This document shows positions 47,817-57,400 of a DNA stretch of 64,000 bases, in pieces. This stretch comes from Streptosporangium album (lineage in GTDB: Bacteria; Actinomycetota; Actinomycetes; Streptosporangiales; Streptosporangiaceae): NCBI RefSeq assembly GCF_014203795.1, contig NZ_JACHJU010000003.1, positions 62,001 to 126,000 of the forward strand. The letters run 5' to 3'. Position numbers and translations under genes: made by a program. The notes below the pieces were generated by a model. That model worked only from the letters and a program-made list of their open reading frames with translations, had not been told where the DNA came from and made no database searches. Position 1 is the first letter of the stretch. Every line of letters starts with the position of its first letter.

Positions 47817-47960
47817 GAGAGGGTGCCCCTGCCGGTGGTCGGGAGAGGAACAGCTGATGGGGTGTCGAGCCCGCCAAGGTCTGGCGTGAGCACTGGTCCA
47901 ATAGCACGCTGGATTCTCCCACGGGCTGCTCTTTGCGGGTTTCGGAGACAGGGAGACCAG
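47817..47960 (+). ncRNA. IS110 left-end non-coding region, candidate bridge RNA locus
   Basis: 144 bp between the IS3 end and the IS110 start codon have no reading frame. In IS110-group elements this 5' non-coding region encodes the bridge RNA that pairs target and donor DNA. I can see GC-rich self-complementary pieces but did not fold it. The assignment rests on position only. Confidence 0.4.
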
Positions 47961-47996
47961 GTGCTGTTCGTCGGAGATGACTGGGCTGAAGACCAC
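47961..47996 (+). pseudogene. IS110 transposase, first 12 codons (5' exon)
   Basis: VLFVGDDWAEDH precedes the intron; the 3' exon continues HDVEVQDEHG. Together they form the N-terminal RuvC-like DEDD motif (D-x-A-x-x-x-H-x-V) of IS110 transposases. GGGAG lies 5 nt upstream of the GTG start. The intron therefore lies between catalytic-site codons. Confidence 0.85.
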
Positions 47997-48596
47997 GTGC
48001 GCCACGAAGCGCGCGAAGTCGAGCGGAGGTGAGAGACCTTCGCCTCCTGGCCGTCGCAGCGGCTGGGTGAAGCTGGGGGCAGCCTGATCCGGGAGTCGCC
48101 GGGGAGGGTGGGAGCAGCCCCGACAACGCCGGGACGTGCCGAGACTGTCAGACGGTGCGGGTCCGGTTAGCGAGACAGGAAGGTGTACGAGAGAAACCAG
48201 TGCCTGACGCCCCTTAACGGCCCACCAGCTCAAACCTGACGGATATGGGCTGGGTGCGGTGCGTCCCCGCTCGTGTGCATTGGCGGGGAACTCCTCGGGA
48301 CCATGTGAACCACCCCGGGGAGGCCACGACGAAGGTCTGCGGCGTAGTCGTGGCGATGCCGCAGGGGTAGAGCTGGACGCCTCACCTGTCGATCGACTTC
48401 GTGACGAACGTGGGAACCGTCCGGTGCCGCCCTCGCCCCGCGCGGCCAGCGTGGCGGAAGGGCAGGCGCGACGTCTGCTGATGGCATCGGGCGGGGCGGA
48501 GGCTCCGTAGTAGTCCGAGGCCGGGAAAGCCGGCCACATGGCGAAGGGAGCCAGCAAGTCAGTGGTGGAAGTACTGGAAGACCAGGAGGTTCGCTG

Positions 48597-49455
48597 GTGA
48601 ATACGAGTGATCCGTCGTGGGGCCTGTTGAGGGCCGAGCGACGGGTACTGGAGATCCAGACCAAGCTGCACCGTTGGGCGACCGATGATCCTCATCGTCG
48701 GTTCGACGATCTGTTCAACCTCGTCACCGATCCCGGCTTTCTGCTGATGGCTTGGGAGCGGGTTGCGGGGAACAAGGGCGCACGCTCGGCCGGAGTCGAC
48801 GGGATAACCGCCGCCTTCGTCCAGGAACGGATCGGGACTGAACAGTTCCTGGAGGAGTTGCGTGAGCAGCTCAGGAACCAGACGTTCCGGCCCGTTCCGG
48901 TCAGAGAGCGGATGATTCCCAAGCCGGGGACGCGCAAGCGCCGCCGTCTGGGGATCCCGACGATCGCCGACCGGGTGGTCCAAGCGTCCTTGAAGCTGGT
49001 GCTGGAGCCGATCTTCGAGGCGGATTTCCTTCCGTGCTCGTATGGGTTCCGGCCGAACCGGCGAGCGCACGACGCGATGGCCGAGACGCGCTTCCTGGCA
49101 TCCAAGACCTACGAATGGGTACTGGAGGGCGACATCAAGGCCTGCTTCGACGAGATCTCGCACCCGGCCCTCATGGACCGGGTGCGCGGACGGATCGGGG
49201 ACAAGCGCGTGCTCGCGCTGGTAAAGGCGTTTCTGAAGGCGGGCATCCTCACCGAGGTCGGCACGTCCAAGGAGACCGTCACCGGCACCCCGCAAGGAGG
49301 GATCTTGTCTCCGCTGCTGGCCAACGTGGCTCTCTCGGTTTTGGACGAGCACTTCGTCCAGGCACCGGGCGGAGCGCGTTCGACCACGAAACAGCGCTGG
49401 ACCCGCCGCCAGAAGGGGCTGCCCAACTACCGGTTGATCCGGTACGCGGACGACT
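48597..49455 (+). pseudogene. ltrA: Intron B3 reverse transcriptase-maturase, N-terminal exon
   Basis: 286 codons plus one base. RT blocks: LMAWERVAGNKGARSAGVDG, LGIPTIADRVVQASLKLVLE, CSYGFRPNRRAHDAM, VLEGDIKACFDEISHP, TGTPQGGILSPLLANVALS, ending YRLIRYADD. Intron A starts after the T of the next codon. Unspliced reading ends with the same APRTLMEVVM tail as in B1. The 859 + 575 nt of the two exons make 478 codons in frame. The B3 protein is clearly different from B1. Confidence 0.88.
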
Positions 49456-51398
49456 GTGCGCCACGAACGCTGATGGAGGTTGTGATGTAGAAGATCGCGA
49501 GCTTCGGATGCGGTGCTGTGCTGGTGATGGAGGTAGGTCCTCCGGGATCGCTCACGCAGGGGGAGGTCCCAAACCACCGCGAGTTGCTGCGGCTCAATGG
49601 CCGTGGTGGTGAGCGTCGCGGAAAAGGCGCACGAGATGCGTCAGGTGTGAGCCGAGAAGGCGAACGAGAGTGAACCACTGATGAAACGTCGAAAGCGTAG
49701 CGGCGTCATCGAAACCGGGGTCCAGTTGTTGCCCCGGGATGAGCCTGGCGGGTGCCTGCTTGCTGGCCAGGTGGTGACCGGCGTCAAGGTGGCGCGAGTT
49801 CGGCTTGGGCGCCAGTACGGAACGTGGGAACCTGCCGTCTCAGCGGTGTCGGGCGCGTGTTGGAGCGTCCGGCCGAAGGGAGTACCCCAAGCAGCGGACA
49901 CTGCAAGGGGCCGAGTACCGGGGCGAGGCGGAGGGACGGACCGGCTCGTAGTAGTGCAGAAGCGCCGTAATGGGCGTGGAGCGAAGGGGCCGGGTCGCCC
50001 GGAGTCGCTTGGTGGTCAACCGGCTGGTCATCCGATCGGGCCGGGAGGAGCCAGGTGAGCGAACTCAGGCAGCAGGACAAGCCGTTTCAGATCGACAAGT
50101 GGAAGGTCTGGGAAGCGTTTCAGAGAGTCAAGGCCAACAAGGGGGCGGCGGGGGTCGATGAGGAGTCGATCGCGCAGTTCGAGGCCGATCGGGACCGGAA
50201 TCTGTATCGGATCTGGAACCGGTTGTCCTCAGGCTCGTACTTCCCGCCGCCGGTGAAAGCGGTGGAGATCCCCAAGCCGCAAGGGCGAGGGGTGCGGGTG
50301 CTGGGCGTGCCGACCGTGGCCGACCGGGTGGCCCAGACGGTGGTGCGGATGTATCTGGAGCCGAAGGTCGAACCGATCTTCCATCCGGATTCCTACGGCT
50401 ATCGGCCGGGCAAGTCGGCGCTGGATGCGGTTGGGGCGTGCCGGGTGCGGTGCTGGCGGAAGGATTGGGTGATCGACATGGACATCCGGGCCTTCTTCGA
50501 CACCGTGCCGCATGACCTGGTGCTCAAGGCCGTCGCCAAGCACCTTTCACCGGATCAGCGGTGGATCCTGTTGTATGTCCAGCGGTGGTTGACCGCTCCG
50601 ATGCAACGGCAGGATGGCACCCTGGTCGCCCGAGATCGCGGGACCCCGCAGGGGTCGGCGATTTCACCTTTGCTGGCTAACCTGTTCATGCATTACGCGT
50701 TCGACGCCTGGCTGGCCCGGGAATTTCCGGCGCTTGGGTTCGAGCGTTACTGCGATGACGCGGTGGTGCACTGCGGCAGCCGCCGGCAGGCCGAATACGT
50801 GCGAGACGCGATTGCAATGCGTCTGGCGCAGGTCGGCCTGGAGTTGCATCCGGACAAGACATGCATCATCTACTGCAAGGACGCCGACCGGACGGGCTCG
50901 CACGAGCACACCCGGTTCACGTTCTTGGGCTATGAGTTCCGGCCCCGGCTGGCCAAGAACAAGCACGGCAAGCACTTCGTGTCGTTCTTGCCCGCGGTCA
51001 GCACGCAGGCGATGAAGGCGATGGGAGCGGTGATCCGCTCCTGGCATCTGTCCCGGCGCAGTGACAAGTCTCTGGACGACCTTGCCCGCATGTTCAACAG
51101 CATCGTGCAGGGGTGGATCAACTATTACGGGCGCTTCTACCGGTCCCGGTTGCTCTCCTTCCTCCGGCATCTCAACAAGCTCCTGGTGGGCTGGGCGTGC
51201 CGGAAATACAAACGGCTCAAACGCCGGGAACGGCGCGCGATGGCCTGGCTGGCCGAGATCGCCCGGCGATCTCCCCGCCTGTTCGCGCACTGGCGTCTCG
51301 GCGCTCGTCCTGACGGCTGGGCGATGGGAGCCGGATAAGCCGAGAGGTTTAAGTCCGGTTCTGCGAGAGGCCGGGGGTGCGATTCCCCCGGCCTACTC
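49456..51398 (+). mobile_element. Group II intron A, copy 2 (1943 bp, undisturbed)
   Basis: 5' end GTGCGCCACGAACGCTG; domain V GAGCCGGATAAGCCGAGAGG through GTCCGGTTC at 51328-51361; domain VI stem GGCCGGGGG/CCCCCGGCC; 3' end CCTACTC. The last bases are not the usual AY, but they are fixed by the host frame (TAC GCG GAC GAC T | TC CTC). Non-coding domains I-III fill 49456-50054 and overlap the 5' end of no other gene. It is nearly identical to copy 1. Confidence 0.93.
50055..51338 (+). CDS. ltrA: Intron A reverse transcriptase-maturase (copy 2)
   Basis: 427 residues, apparently identical in protein to the copy at 19388; I noticed one synonymous difference (GGG vs GGT in the FERYCDD region). 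GTG 50055 has GGGAGGAG upstream. RT with YCDD, a maturase X domain and no visible endonuclease motif. The final codons GGA GCC GGA TAA are also the first strand of domain V. Confidence 0.93.
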   Translation: MSELRQQDKPFQIDKWKVWEAFQRVKANKGAAGVDEESIAQFEADRDRNLYRIWNRLSSGSYFPPPVKAVEIPKPQGRGVRVLGVPTVADRVAQTVVRMYLEPKVEPIFHPDSYGYRPGKSALDAVGACRVRCWRKDWVIDMDIRAFFDTVPHDLVLKAVAKHLSPDQRWILLYVQRWLTAPMQRQDGTLVARDRGTPQGSAISPLLANLFMHYAFDAWLAREFPALGFERYCDDAVVHCGSRRQAEYVRDAIAMRLAQVGLELHPDKTCIIYCKDADRTGSHEHTRFTFLGYEFRPRLAKNKHGKHFVSFLPAVSTQAMKAMGAVIRSWHLSRRSDKSLDDLARMFNSIVQGWINYYGRFYRSRLLSFLRHLNKLLVGWACRKYKRLKRRERRAMAWLAEIARRSPRLFAHWRLGARPDGWAMGAG

Positions 51399-51973
51399 TC
51401 CTCGTCATTCTGGTCTCGGGCACTCGGGAACACACCGAGGCACTGCTCCCCGAAGTAGCGGAAGTCCTCGCCACCGTTGGGCTGCGGCTCTCGGAGGAGA
51501 AGACCCTGATCACTCACATCGACGAGGGCCTCGACTTCCTCGGCTGGCGCATCCAGCGCCACCACAAGCGAGGCACCGACCAGCAGTTCGTCTATAACTA
51601 CCCGGCCAAGAAGGCACTTCGGTCCATCAAGGCCAAGACCAAGGCGATCTGCCGGATGAACGTCAGCCTGCCGCTGGCAGTCCTGCTGCATAAGCTCAAC
51701 AACGTGCTGCGGGGCTGGACCGCCTACTTCCGGCCAGGGGTCTCCGCCCGCGCCTTCCAATACCTCCGCATGATCGTCTGGCGACAGGTGTTCGGATGGC
51801 TGCGACGCAAACACCTCAACGCGGGCTGGAAGGAACTGCGCCGCCGCTTCTGCGACGGCGGATGGTGGCCACGCGATGGAGAAGTCGTCCTGTTCAACCC
51901 CGGCTCGGTGGCCACCACGCGCTACCTCCCCCGAGGGACAAAGATCCCATCGCCCTGGCCCAGCACACGCTGA
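51399..51973 (+). pseudogene. ltrA: Intron B3 reverse transcriptase-maturase, C-terminal exon
   Basis: It resumes (F)LVILVSGTREHTEALLPE right after intron A, then LRLSEEKTLITHIDEGLDFL and GWRI, and the maturase X domain with VLRGWTAYFRPGVSARAF. It ends PRGTKIPSPWPSTR, about 30 nt before domain V. Joined with the first exon it encodes a 477-residue protein. Confidence 0.88.
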
Positions 51974-52102
51974 GGACACCAACAGTCCAAAGGGACTTGT
52001 GGAGAGCCGGATGCGGGGCCAACTCGCACGTCCGGTTCGGGAGGGCGGCATGGAGAAACGGACCGGGTGAAACCCCGGCACCGCGCTCCATGCCGACCCC
52101 AC

Positions 52103-53292
52103 CACGACGTGGAGGTGCAGGACGAGCACGGCCGGATGCTGCGGGCAGTCCGGTTGCCCGAGGGCATGGATGGGATGACTCGTTTTCACGAGCTGGTGGC
52201 CGCGTTCCTGCCCGAAGCCGCCGATCCGGCCCAGGTGTTGGTGTGTATCGAGACTGATCAGGGCCCGTGGGTGAGGGCTCTGGTCGCGGCCGGCTACCAG
52301 GTCTACGGGGTCAACCCCAAGCAGGCCGCCCGACATCGCGAGCTGGTATCGCTGTCAGGCGCCAAGAGCGACAAGGCCGACGCGCACACTCTGGCCGACA
52401 TGGTCCGGACCCGCCGTCACCACCTTCGCCAGGTCGCCGCCGACTCCGATCTCGCCGAGGCGATCCGGGTCGTGTCACGAGCCCACCAGACTCTGATCTG
52501 GGAACGAACCCGCCACATGCTGCGGCTTCGTCACGCGCTACGCGACTTCTTTCCCGCCGCATTGGAGGCATACAGAGACCTGACCCTCATCGGTGCCGAC
52601 ACTCTGGAACTGCTCGCCAAGGCCCCCGATCCGGTCAGCGCAGCCAAACTGACGGTCGCCCAGGTTTCGGCGCCGCTCAAGCGTGCTCGTCGTAAAGGCG
52701 TTGACGCTAAGGCCGCCGCTATCCGCGATGCGCTGCGGACCCAACACCTGGGGCAGAGCGCGGTCGTGAACACCGCCTACGCGGCCACCATCCGCGCCCT
52801 GGTGGCGATCCTTCAGACCCTCAACAGCCAGATCAAAATTATGGAGGGCCAGGTCGGGGCTCATTTTGGCCAGCACCCGGACACTGAGATCTACCTATCC
52901 CAGCCAGGGATCGGTACCGTCCTCGGCGCCCGGGTGCTGGCAGAATTCGGCGACGCTGCCGGGCGCTACGCCAGCGCCAAGGCCCGGAAGAACTACGCGG
53001 CGACCTCGCCGATCACCCGCCAGTCCGGAAAGTCCAAGACAGTCCAGGCCAGATTCGTCCACAACGACCGACTGGTGACGCGCTGCACATGCAAGCCGGG
53101 GCAGCGGTCCTGCACGATCCCGGTGCCCGCGCCTACTACGACGAACTCCGAGCACGCGAGATCGGACACAACGCCGCACTCCGCCAACTCGGCAACCGCC
53201 TCGTCGGTATCATCCACGGATGCCTCAAGACCGGTACTCCCTACAACCCAGAAACCGCCTGGTCCCACCGCTACCAACACCTCGCAGCTTGA
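52103..53292 (+). pseudogene. IS110 transposase, main exon, with a C-terminal frameshift
   Basis: It reads HDVEVQDEHG at once, then VCIETDQGPWVRALVAAGYQ, KSDKADAHTLADMVRTRRHH (DEDD-domain acidic residues), and the serine-containing Tnp domain: YLSQPGIGTVLGARVLAEFG and NYAATSPITRQSGKSKTV. Near 53076 the frame is lost by what looks like a one-base deletion. The other frame carries the remaining conserved end (ALHMQAGAAVLHDPGARAYY to NPETAWSHRYQHLAA) up to 53292. The transposase is therefore inactive even if both introns are removed. Confidence 0.85.
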
Positions 53293-53313
53293 CCCGCTTA
53301 GCTCCTGGGGTGT

Positions 53314-54342
53314 CTAACGCCACTGGCCGATTGGTTGCTGCTCAAGGCCCGGATCCGCGGTGAAGGCGGCGCGGTCGGGCTCCGGGAGCCACTGGTGTTG
53401 AGGGTTGAACGGCCGGTAGTTGCTCGCTACGTAGTGGGTGAGCAGGCCCAACGCTGGGTGTTGGTTCTGGTGGTGGCGAAGCAACGACCATGGATACATC
53501 GGTGTGGGGTCGACGAGCGGGACCTGGACGGTGCCCGGATGCCAGGGCACCCGCGTCCTCTCGCCTACGAAACCCACTCGCTCACCGGAGCCGATCTCCT
53601 GCACGAAGTGCTCGTAGCCGAAGTTGGGTCCTGAGGCGTCGATCTGGATGTCGAACGCGGCGCCGAGGAAACGGTAGTACTCGGCCCATTCACTGCCTGC
53701 GGCGTTGCCCGGCATCCACACGGTGGATCCGGACAGTCGTCCCATCTCCACTTGCTGCCGGCCAGCGAGCGGGTGGTGGCGGCCGAGCAGCAGGTGCACC
53801 GGTTCCAGGTAGGCCGGTACGCATCGAAGCTCCTCCTCCAGCGTGCCGCTGACGCGGCCGAAGGCCACGTCGATGGATCCTCGGGCGAGTGCGGCGCGAG
53901 CGGATCTGAATCCGTCTGAGGTGATGATGTCGATGTCCACATCCTCGATGGCCTGGTGGAACGCGCGGATCAGATCGATGGATGCCAGCCTGGTGTCCAG
54001 TACGTCGACCCGGAGTGCGCAGCGCCGGCCGCGCAGCACCTCGAGCGCCTGGTCGGCGATGCCGACCAGAGCGCGCGCGTGAGGGAGGAACGCTCTGCCG
54101 TCTTCGGTGAGGTCGGCCCCGTTGCGTGAGCGGAAGAACAGCCTCAGGCCGAGGTCGGACTCCAGCTTTGCGACCCGTTTGGAGATGGCCTGCTGGCTGA
54201 TCCCCAGCCGGGCTGCGGCCTCGCTGAAGTATCGGTCCTCAGTGATAGCGACGAAGGCGCGGACCGTGCCGAGATCCAGATCCGCTGCGGCCTTCTTAAC
54301 AACCAATGGTTGTGGTGAATCGGTGTGTCGATTGTTGGACAA
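53314..54342 (-). CDS. LysR family transcriptional regulator
   Basis: Up to 342 residues. HTH: DRYFSEAAARLGISQQAISK and RVAKLESDLGLRLFFRS. The PBP2-type domain follows. The start is uncertain: TTG 54342 gives a long polar leader, while a TTG at 54308 or a downstream codon would give the usual short N-terminus. A 15-bp palindrome overlaps this region. Divergent from dnaE. Confidence 0.85.
   Translation of the reverse strand: MSNNRHTDSPQPLVVKKAAADLDLGTVRAFVAITEDRYFSEAAARLGISQQAISKRVAKLESDLGLRLFFRSRNGADLTEDGRAFLPHARALVGIADQALEVLRGRRCALRVDVLDTRLASIDLIRAFHQAIEDVDIDIITSDGFRSARAALARGSIDVAFGRVSGTLEEELRCVPAYLEPVHLLLGRHHPLAGRQQVEMGRLSGSTVWMPGNAAGSEWAEYYRFLGAAFDIQIDASGPNFGYEHFVQEIGSGERVGFVGERTRVPWHPGTVQVPLVDPTPMYPWSLLRHHQNQHPALGLLTHYVASNYRPFNPQHQWLPEPDRAAFTADPGLEQQPIGQWR
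54299..54313. promoter_or_regulatory. 15-bp palindrome ACAACCAATGGTTGT
   Basis: A perfect dyad centred on 54306. A related GTTGGACAAC dyad lies at about 54333-54342. Both lie between or at the starts of the divergent LysR and dnaE genes and are candidate LysR autoregulatory sites. Confidence 0.6.
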
Positions 54343-54409
54343 CCATGCCTACTCTCGGGTCGAATGCTCGGGTCGCACTTGACTCTACAATCAGGAGGTG
54401 TGGTTCCTG

Positions 54410-57400
54410 GTGGGATCCTTCGCGCACCTGCACGTGCACACCGAGTACAGCATGCTCGACGGCGCCGCCAAGGTCGGACTGCTGATGGATGAGGTGTCCC
54501 GGCAGGGAATGCCGGCCGTGGCGATGAGCGATCACGGCAACGTGCACGGGGCGTACGAGTTCTACCGGACGGCACGCAAGGCGGGTATCAAGCCGATCAT
54601 CGGGATCGAGAGCTATGTCGCCCCCGCCTCCCGGCACCACCGGCAGCCGGTGTACTACAGCGACAACCTGGCGCTGCGCCGTTCCAACGACGACACCGGA
54701 GAGGGCGGAGACGTCTCCGGGCGCGGCCTGTACACGCACATGACGATGTGGGCGGCCGACGCCCAGGGCCTGCGGAACCTGTTCCGGCTCCAGTCCCGGG
54801 CATGGCTGGAAGGACATGTCCAGAAATATCCACGCATGGACGATGAACTGTTCGCCGAGCACGGCCAGGGCATCATCGCCACGACCGGCTGCCCGTCCGG
54901 AGAGGTGCAGACCAGGCTACGGCTCGGCCAGTACGACCAGGCCATCGAGGCCGCCGCCCGATATCGCGACATCTTCGGTAAGGACAACTACTTCCTGGAG
55001 TTGATGGATCACGGCCTCGCGATCGAACGCCGGGTCCGCGACGAGCTCATGAAGCTCGGCAAGGAACTCGGTCTGCCACCCCTGGCCACCAATGACTCCC
55101 ACTACGTCACCGAGAGCCAGGCCCAGGCGCACGACGCGCTGCTGTGCGTCGGTACCGGCAAGCGGCTGGCCGACGCCGACCGCTTCCGGTTCAGCGGCAG
55201 CGGCTACTACATCAAGTCCGCGGCGGAGATGCGCGCGCTGTGGGACGCCGAGGTGCCGGGCGCCTGCGACAACACGCTGCTGATCGCCGAGCGGGTCGGC
55301 GACTACGGCGAGGTGTTCGCCCACCGGGACCTGACGCCGCGCTTCCCCGTCCCCGAGGGCGAGAGCGAGTCCAGTTGGCTGCGCAAGGAGACCCTCGACG
55401 GCGCGTGCCGCCGCTACGGCGGCCACCCGCCGCAGGGGGTGCTGGACCGCATCGACTACGAGTTGTCAGTCATCGACGCCATGGGCTTTCCCGGCTACTT
55501 CCTGGTGGTCGCCGACATCTGCCGCTACGCCCGGCAGAACGGCATCGGCCTGGGCCCCGGCCGCGGCTCGGCCACCGGCTCGATCGTCGCCTACTGCACG
55601 GGTATCACCCAGCTCGACCCGATCGAGCACAAGCTCATCTTCGAACGCTTCCTCAATCCCGAGCGCGTCACCATGCCGGACGTCGATCTCGACTTCGACG
55701 ACCGGCGGCGCGACGAGATGATCGACTACGTCACCCGTACATACGGCGAGGACCGGGTCTGCCAGATCGTCACGTTCGGCACCATCAAGGCCAAGGCCGC
55801 TATCAAAGACTCCTGCCGCGTGCTGGGCCTGCCATACGCCCTGGGCGACCGCATCACCAAGGCATTCCCGGCGGCGGTCGGCGGCAAGGAGATCCCGCTG
55901 GCCGCTATCCACGACACCCGGCACCCTCGCCATGGCGAGGCGGCCGAGCTGCGCACCATGTATGAGCAGGACCCCGACGTGAAACGGGTGGTCGACACCG
56001 CGGCCGGTATCGAGGGGCTCACCCGGGGCACCGGCATCCACGCCGCCGGCGTGATCCTCTCCAGCGAGCCCCTGATCGACGTGATCCCGCTGGTCAGGCC
56101 CAAGGCCGGCGGCCCGGTCGTGACCGGTTTCCCGTTCACCCAGGCCGAGGACATGGGCCTGCTGAAGATGGACTTCCTCGGCCTGCGCAACCTCACCGTC
56201 ATCGGGGACGCGATCGCGAACGTCCGCGTCAACAAGGACGTCGACATCGACATCCTCGACGTCCCGTTCGACGACGCCAGGACGTACGAACTGCTGGCGC
56301 GCGGCGACACGCTCGGGGTCTTCCAGCTGGACGGCGGCGGCATGCGGACCTTGCTGAAACTGATGCGGCCCACGGAGTTCACCGACATCGCCGCCGTGTC
56401 CGCGCTGTATCGGCCCGGCCCGATGGAGATGAACGCCCACACCAACTACGCGCTGCGCAAGACCGGCAAACAGCGGGTCGAGCCGATCCACCCCGAGTTG
56501 GAGGAGGCGCTGGAGCCCATCCTGGGCGACACCTACCACCTGGTCGTTTTCCAGGAGCAGGTCATGGCCATCGCCCAGCAACTGGCCGGGTACTCCCTCG
56601 GCGCCGCCGACATGCTGCGCCGGGCCATGGGCAAGAAGAAGAAAGAGGTCCTGGACGCCGAATGGGACAGATTCTCCGCGGGAATGCGCGGCCGCGGCTT
56701 CTCCGATGAGGCGATCAAAGCGGTCTGGGACGTCCTGGTGCCCTTCAGCGGCTACGGCTTCAACAAGTCGCACACCGCCGGGTACGGCCTGGTCTCGTAC
56801 TGGACCGCCTACCTCAAGGCCAACCACCCCTGCGAGTACCTGGCCGCGCTGCTCACCTCCGTAGGCGACGACAAGGACAGGATGGCCGTCTACCTGTCCG
56901 ACTGTCGGCGGCTGGGCATCAAGGTGCTGCCCCCCGACGTCAACGCCAGCCAGCTGGACTTCGCCGCGATCGGCTCCGACATCCGCTTCGGCCTGGGCGC
57001 CGTACGCAACGTCGGGGCCAACGTCGTGGACGCGATCGTCACCACGCGGGACGCCAAAGGCCGCTACACCGATTTCAATGACTTCCTCACCAAGGTCCCG
57101 TCCGTCGTCTGCAACAAGCGCGTCATCGAGTCACTGGCCAAGGCCGGCGCGTTCGACAGCCTCGGGCATCACCGCGCGTCCCTGGTCGCCGTCCACGAGC
57201 AGGCCGTCGACGCGGTCATCGACGTCAAGCGCAATGAGGCCCACGGTCAGGACTCGCTGTTCGGCGAGCCGGATCAGACCGGCGCCTTCTCGGTCGCGAT
57301 CTCGGAGGGGGAGTGGGACAAGGCCACCCTGCTCGCCTTCGAACGCGAGATGCTCGGCCTGTACGTCTCCAGCCACCCGCTCGACGGCGCCGAACGCGTC

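Larger units (their letters stand above)
47997..52102 (+). mobile_element. Group II intron B3, interrupted by intron A copy 2
   Basis: It begins GTGCGCCACGAAGCG at 47997 and ends CGACCCCAC at 52102, satisfying the GTGCG...AY rule. Domain V (GAGCCGGATGCGGGG ... GTCCGGTTC) is at 52004-52038 and a long domain VI follows. Both exon borders are fixed by the IS110 reading frame. Its reverse transcriptase gene is split at YADD by intron A. Without intron A it would be 2163 bp. Confidence 0.92.
47817..53310 (+). mobile_element. IS110-family element carrying nested group II introns
   Basis: The transposase gene starts at GTG 47961 and resumes at 52103 after a 4106-bp group II intron (B3), which itself contains intron A copy 2. 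Without introns the element would be about 1.4 kb, normal for IS110. The left border is set by the IS3 end; the right border, near 53310, was not determined precisely. Confidence 0.82.

Noticed and set aside
48259..48510. Short open frame in the 5' part of intron B3
   Set aside because: It lies in the structured non-coding domains of the intron, with no family similarity.
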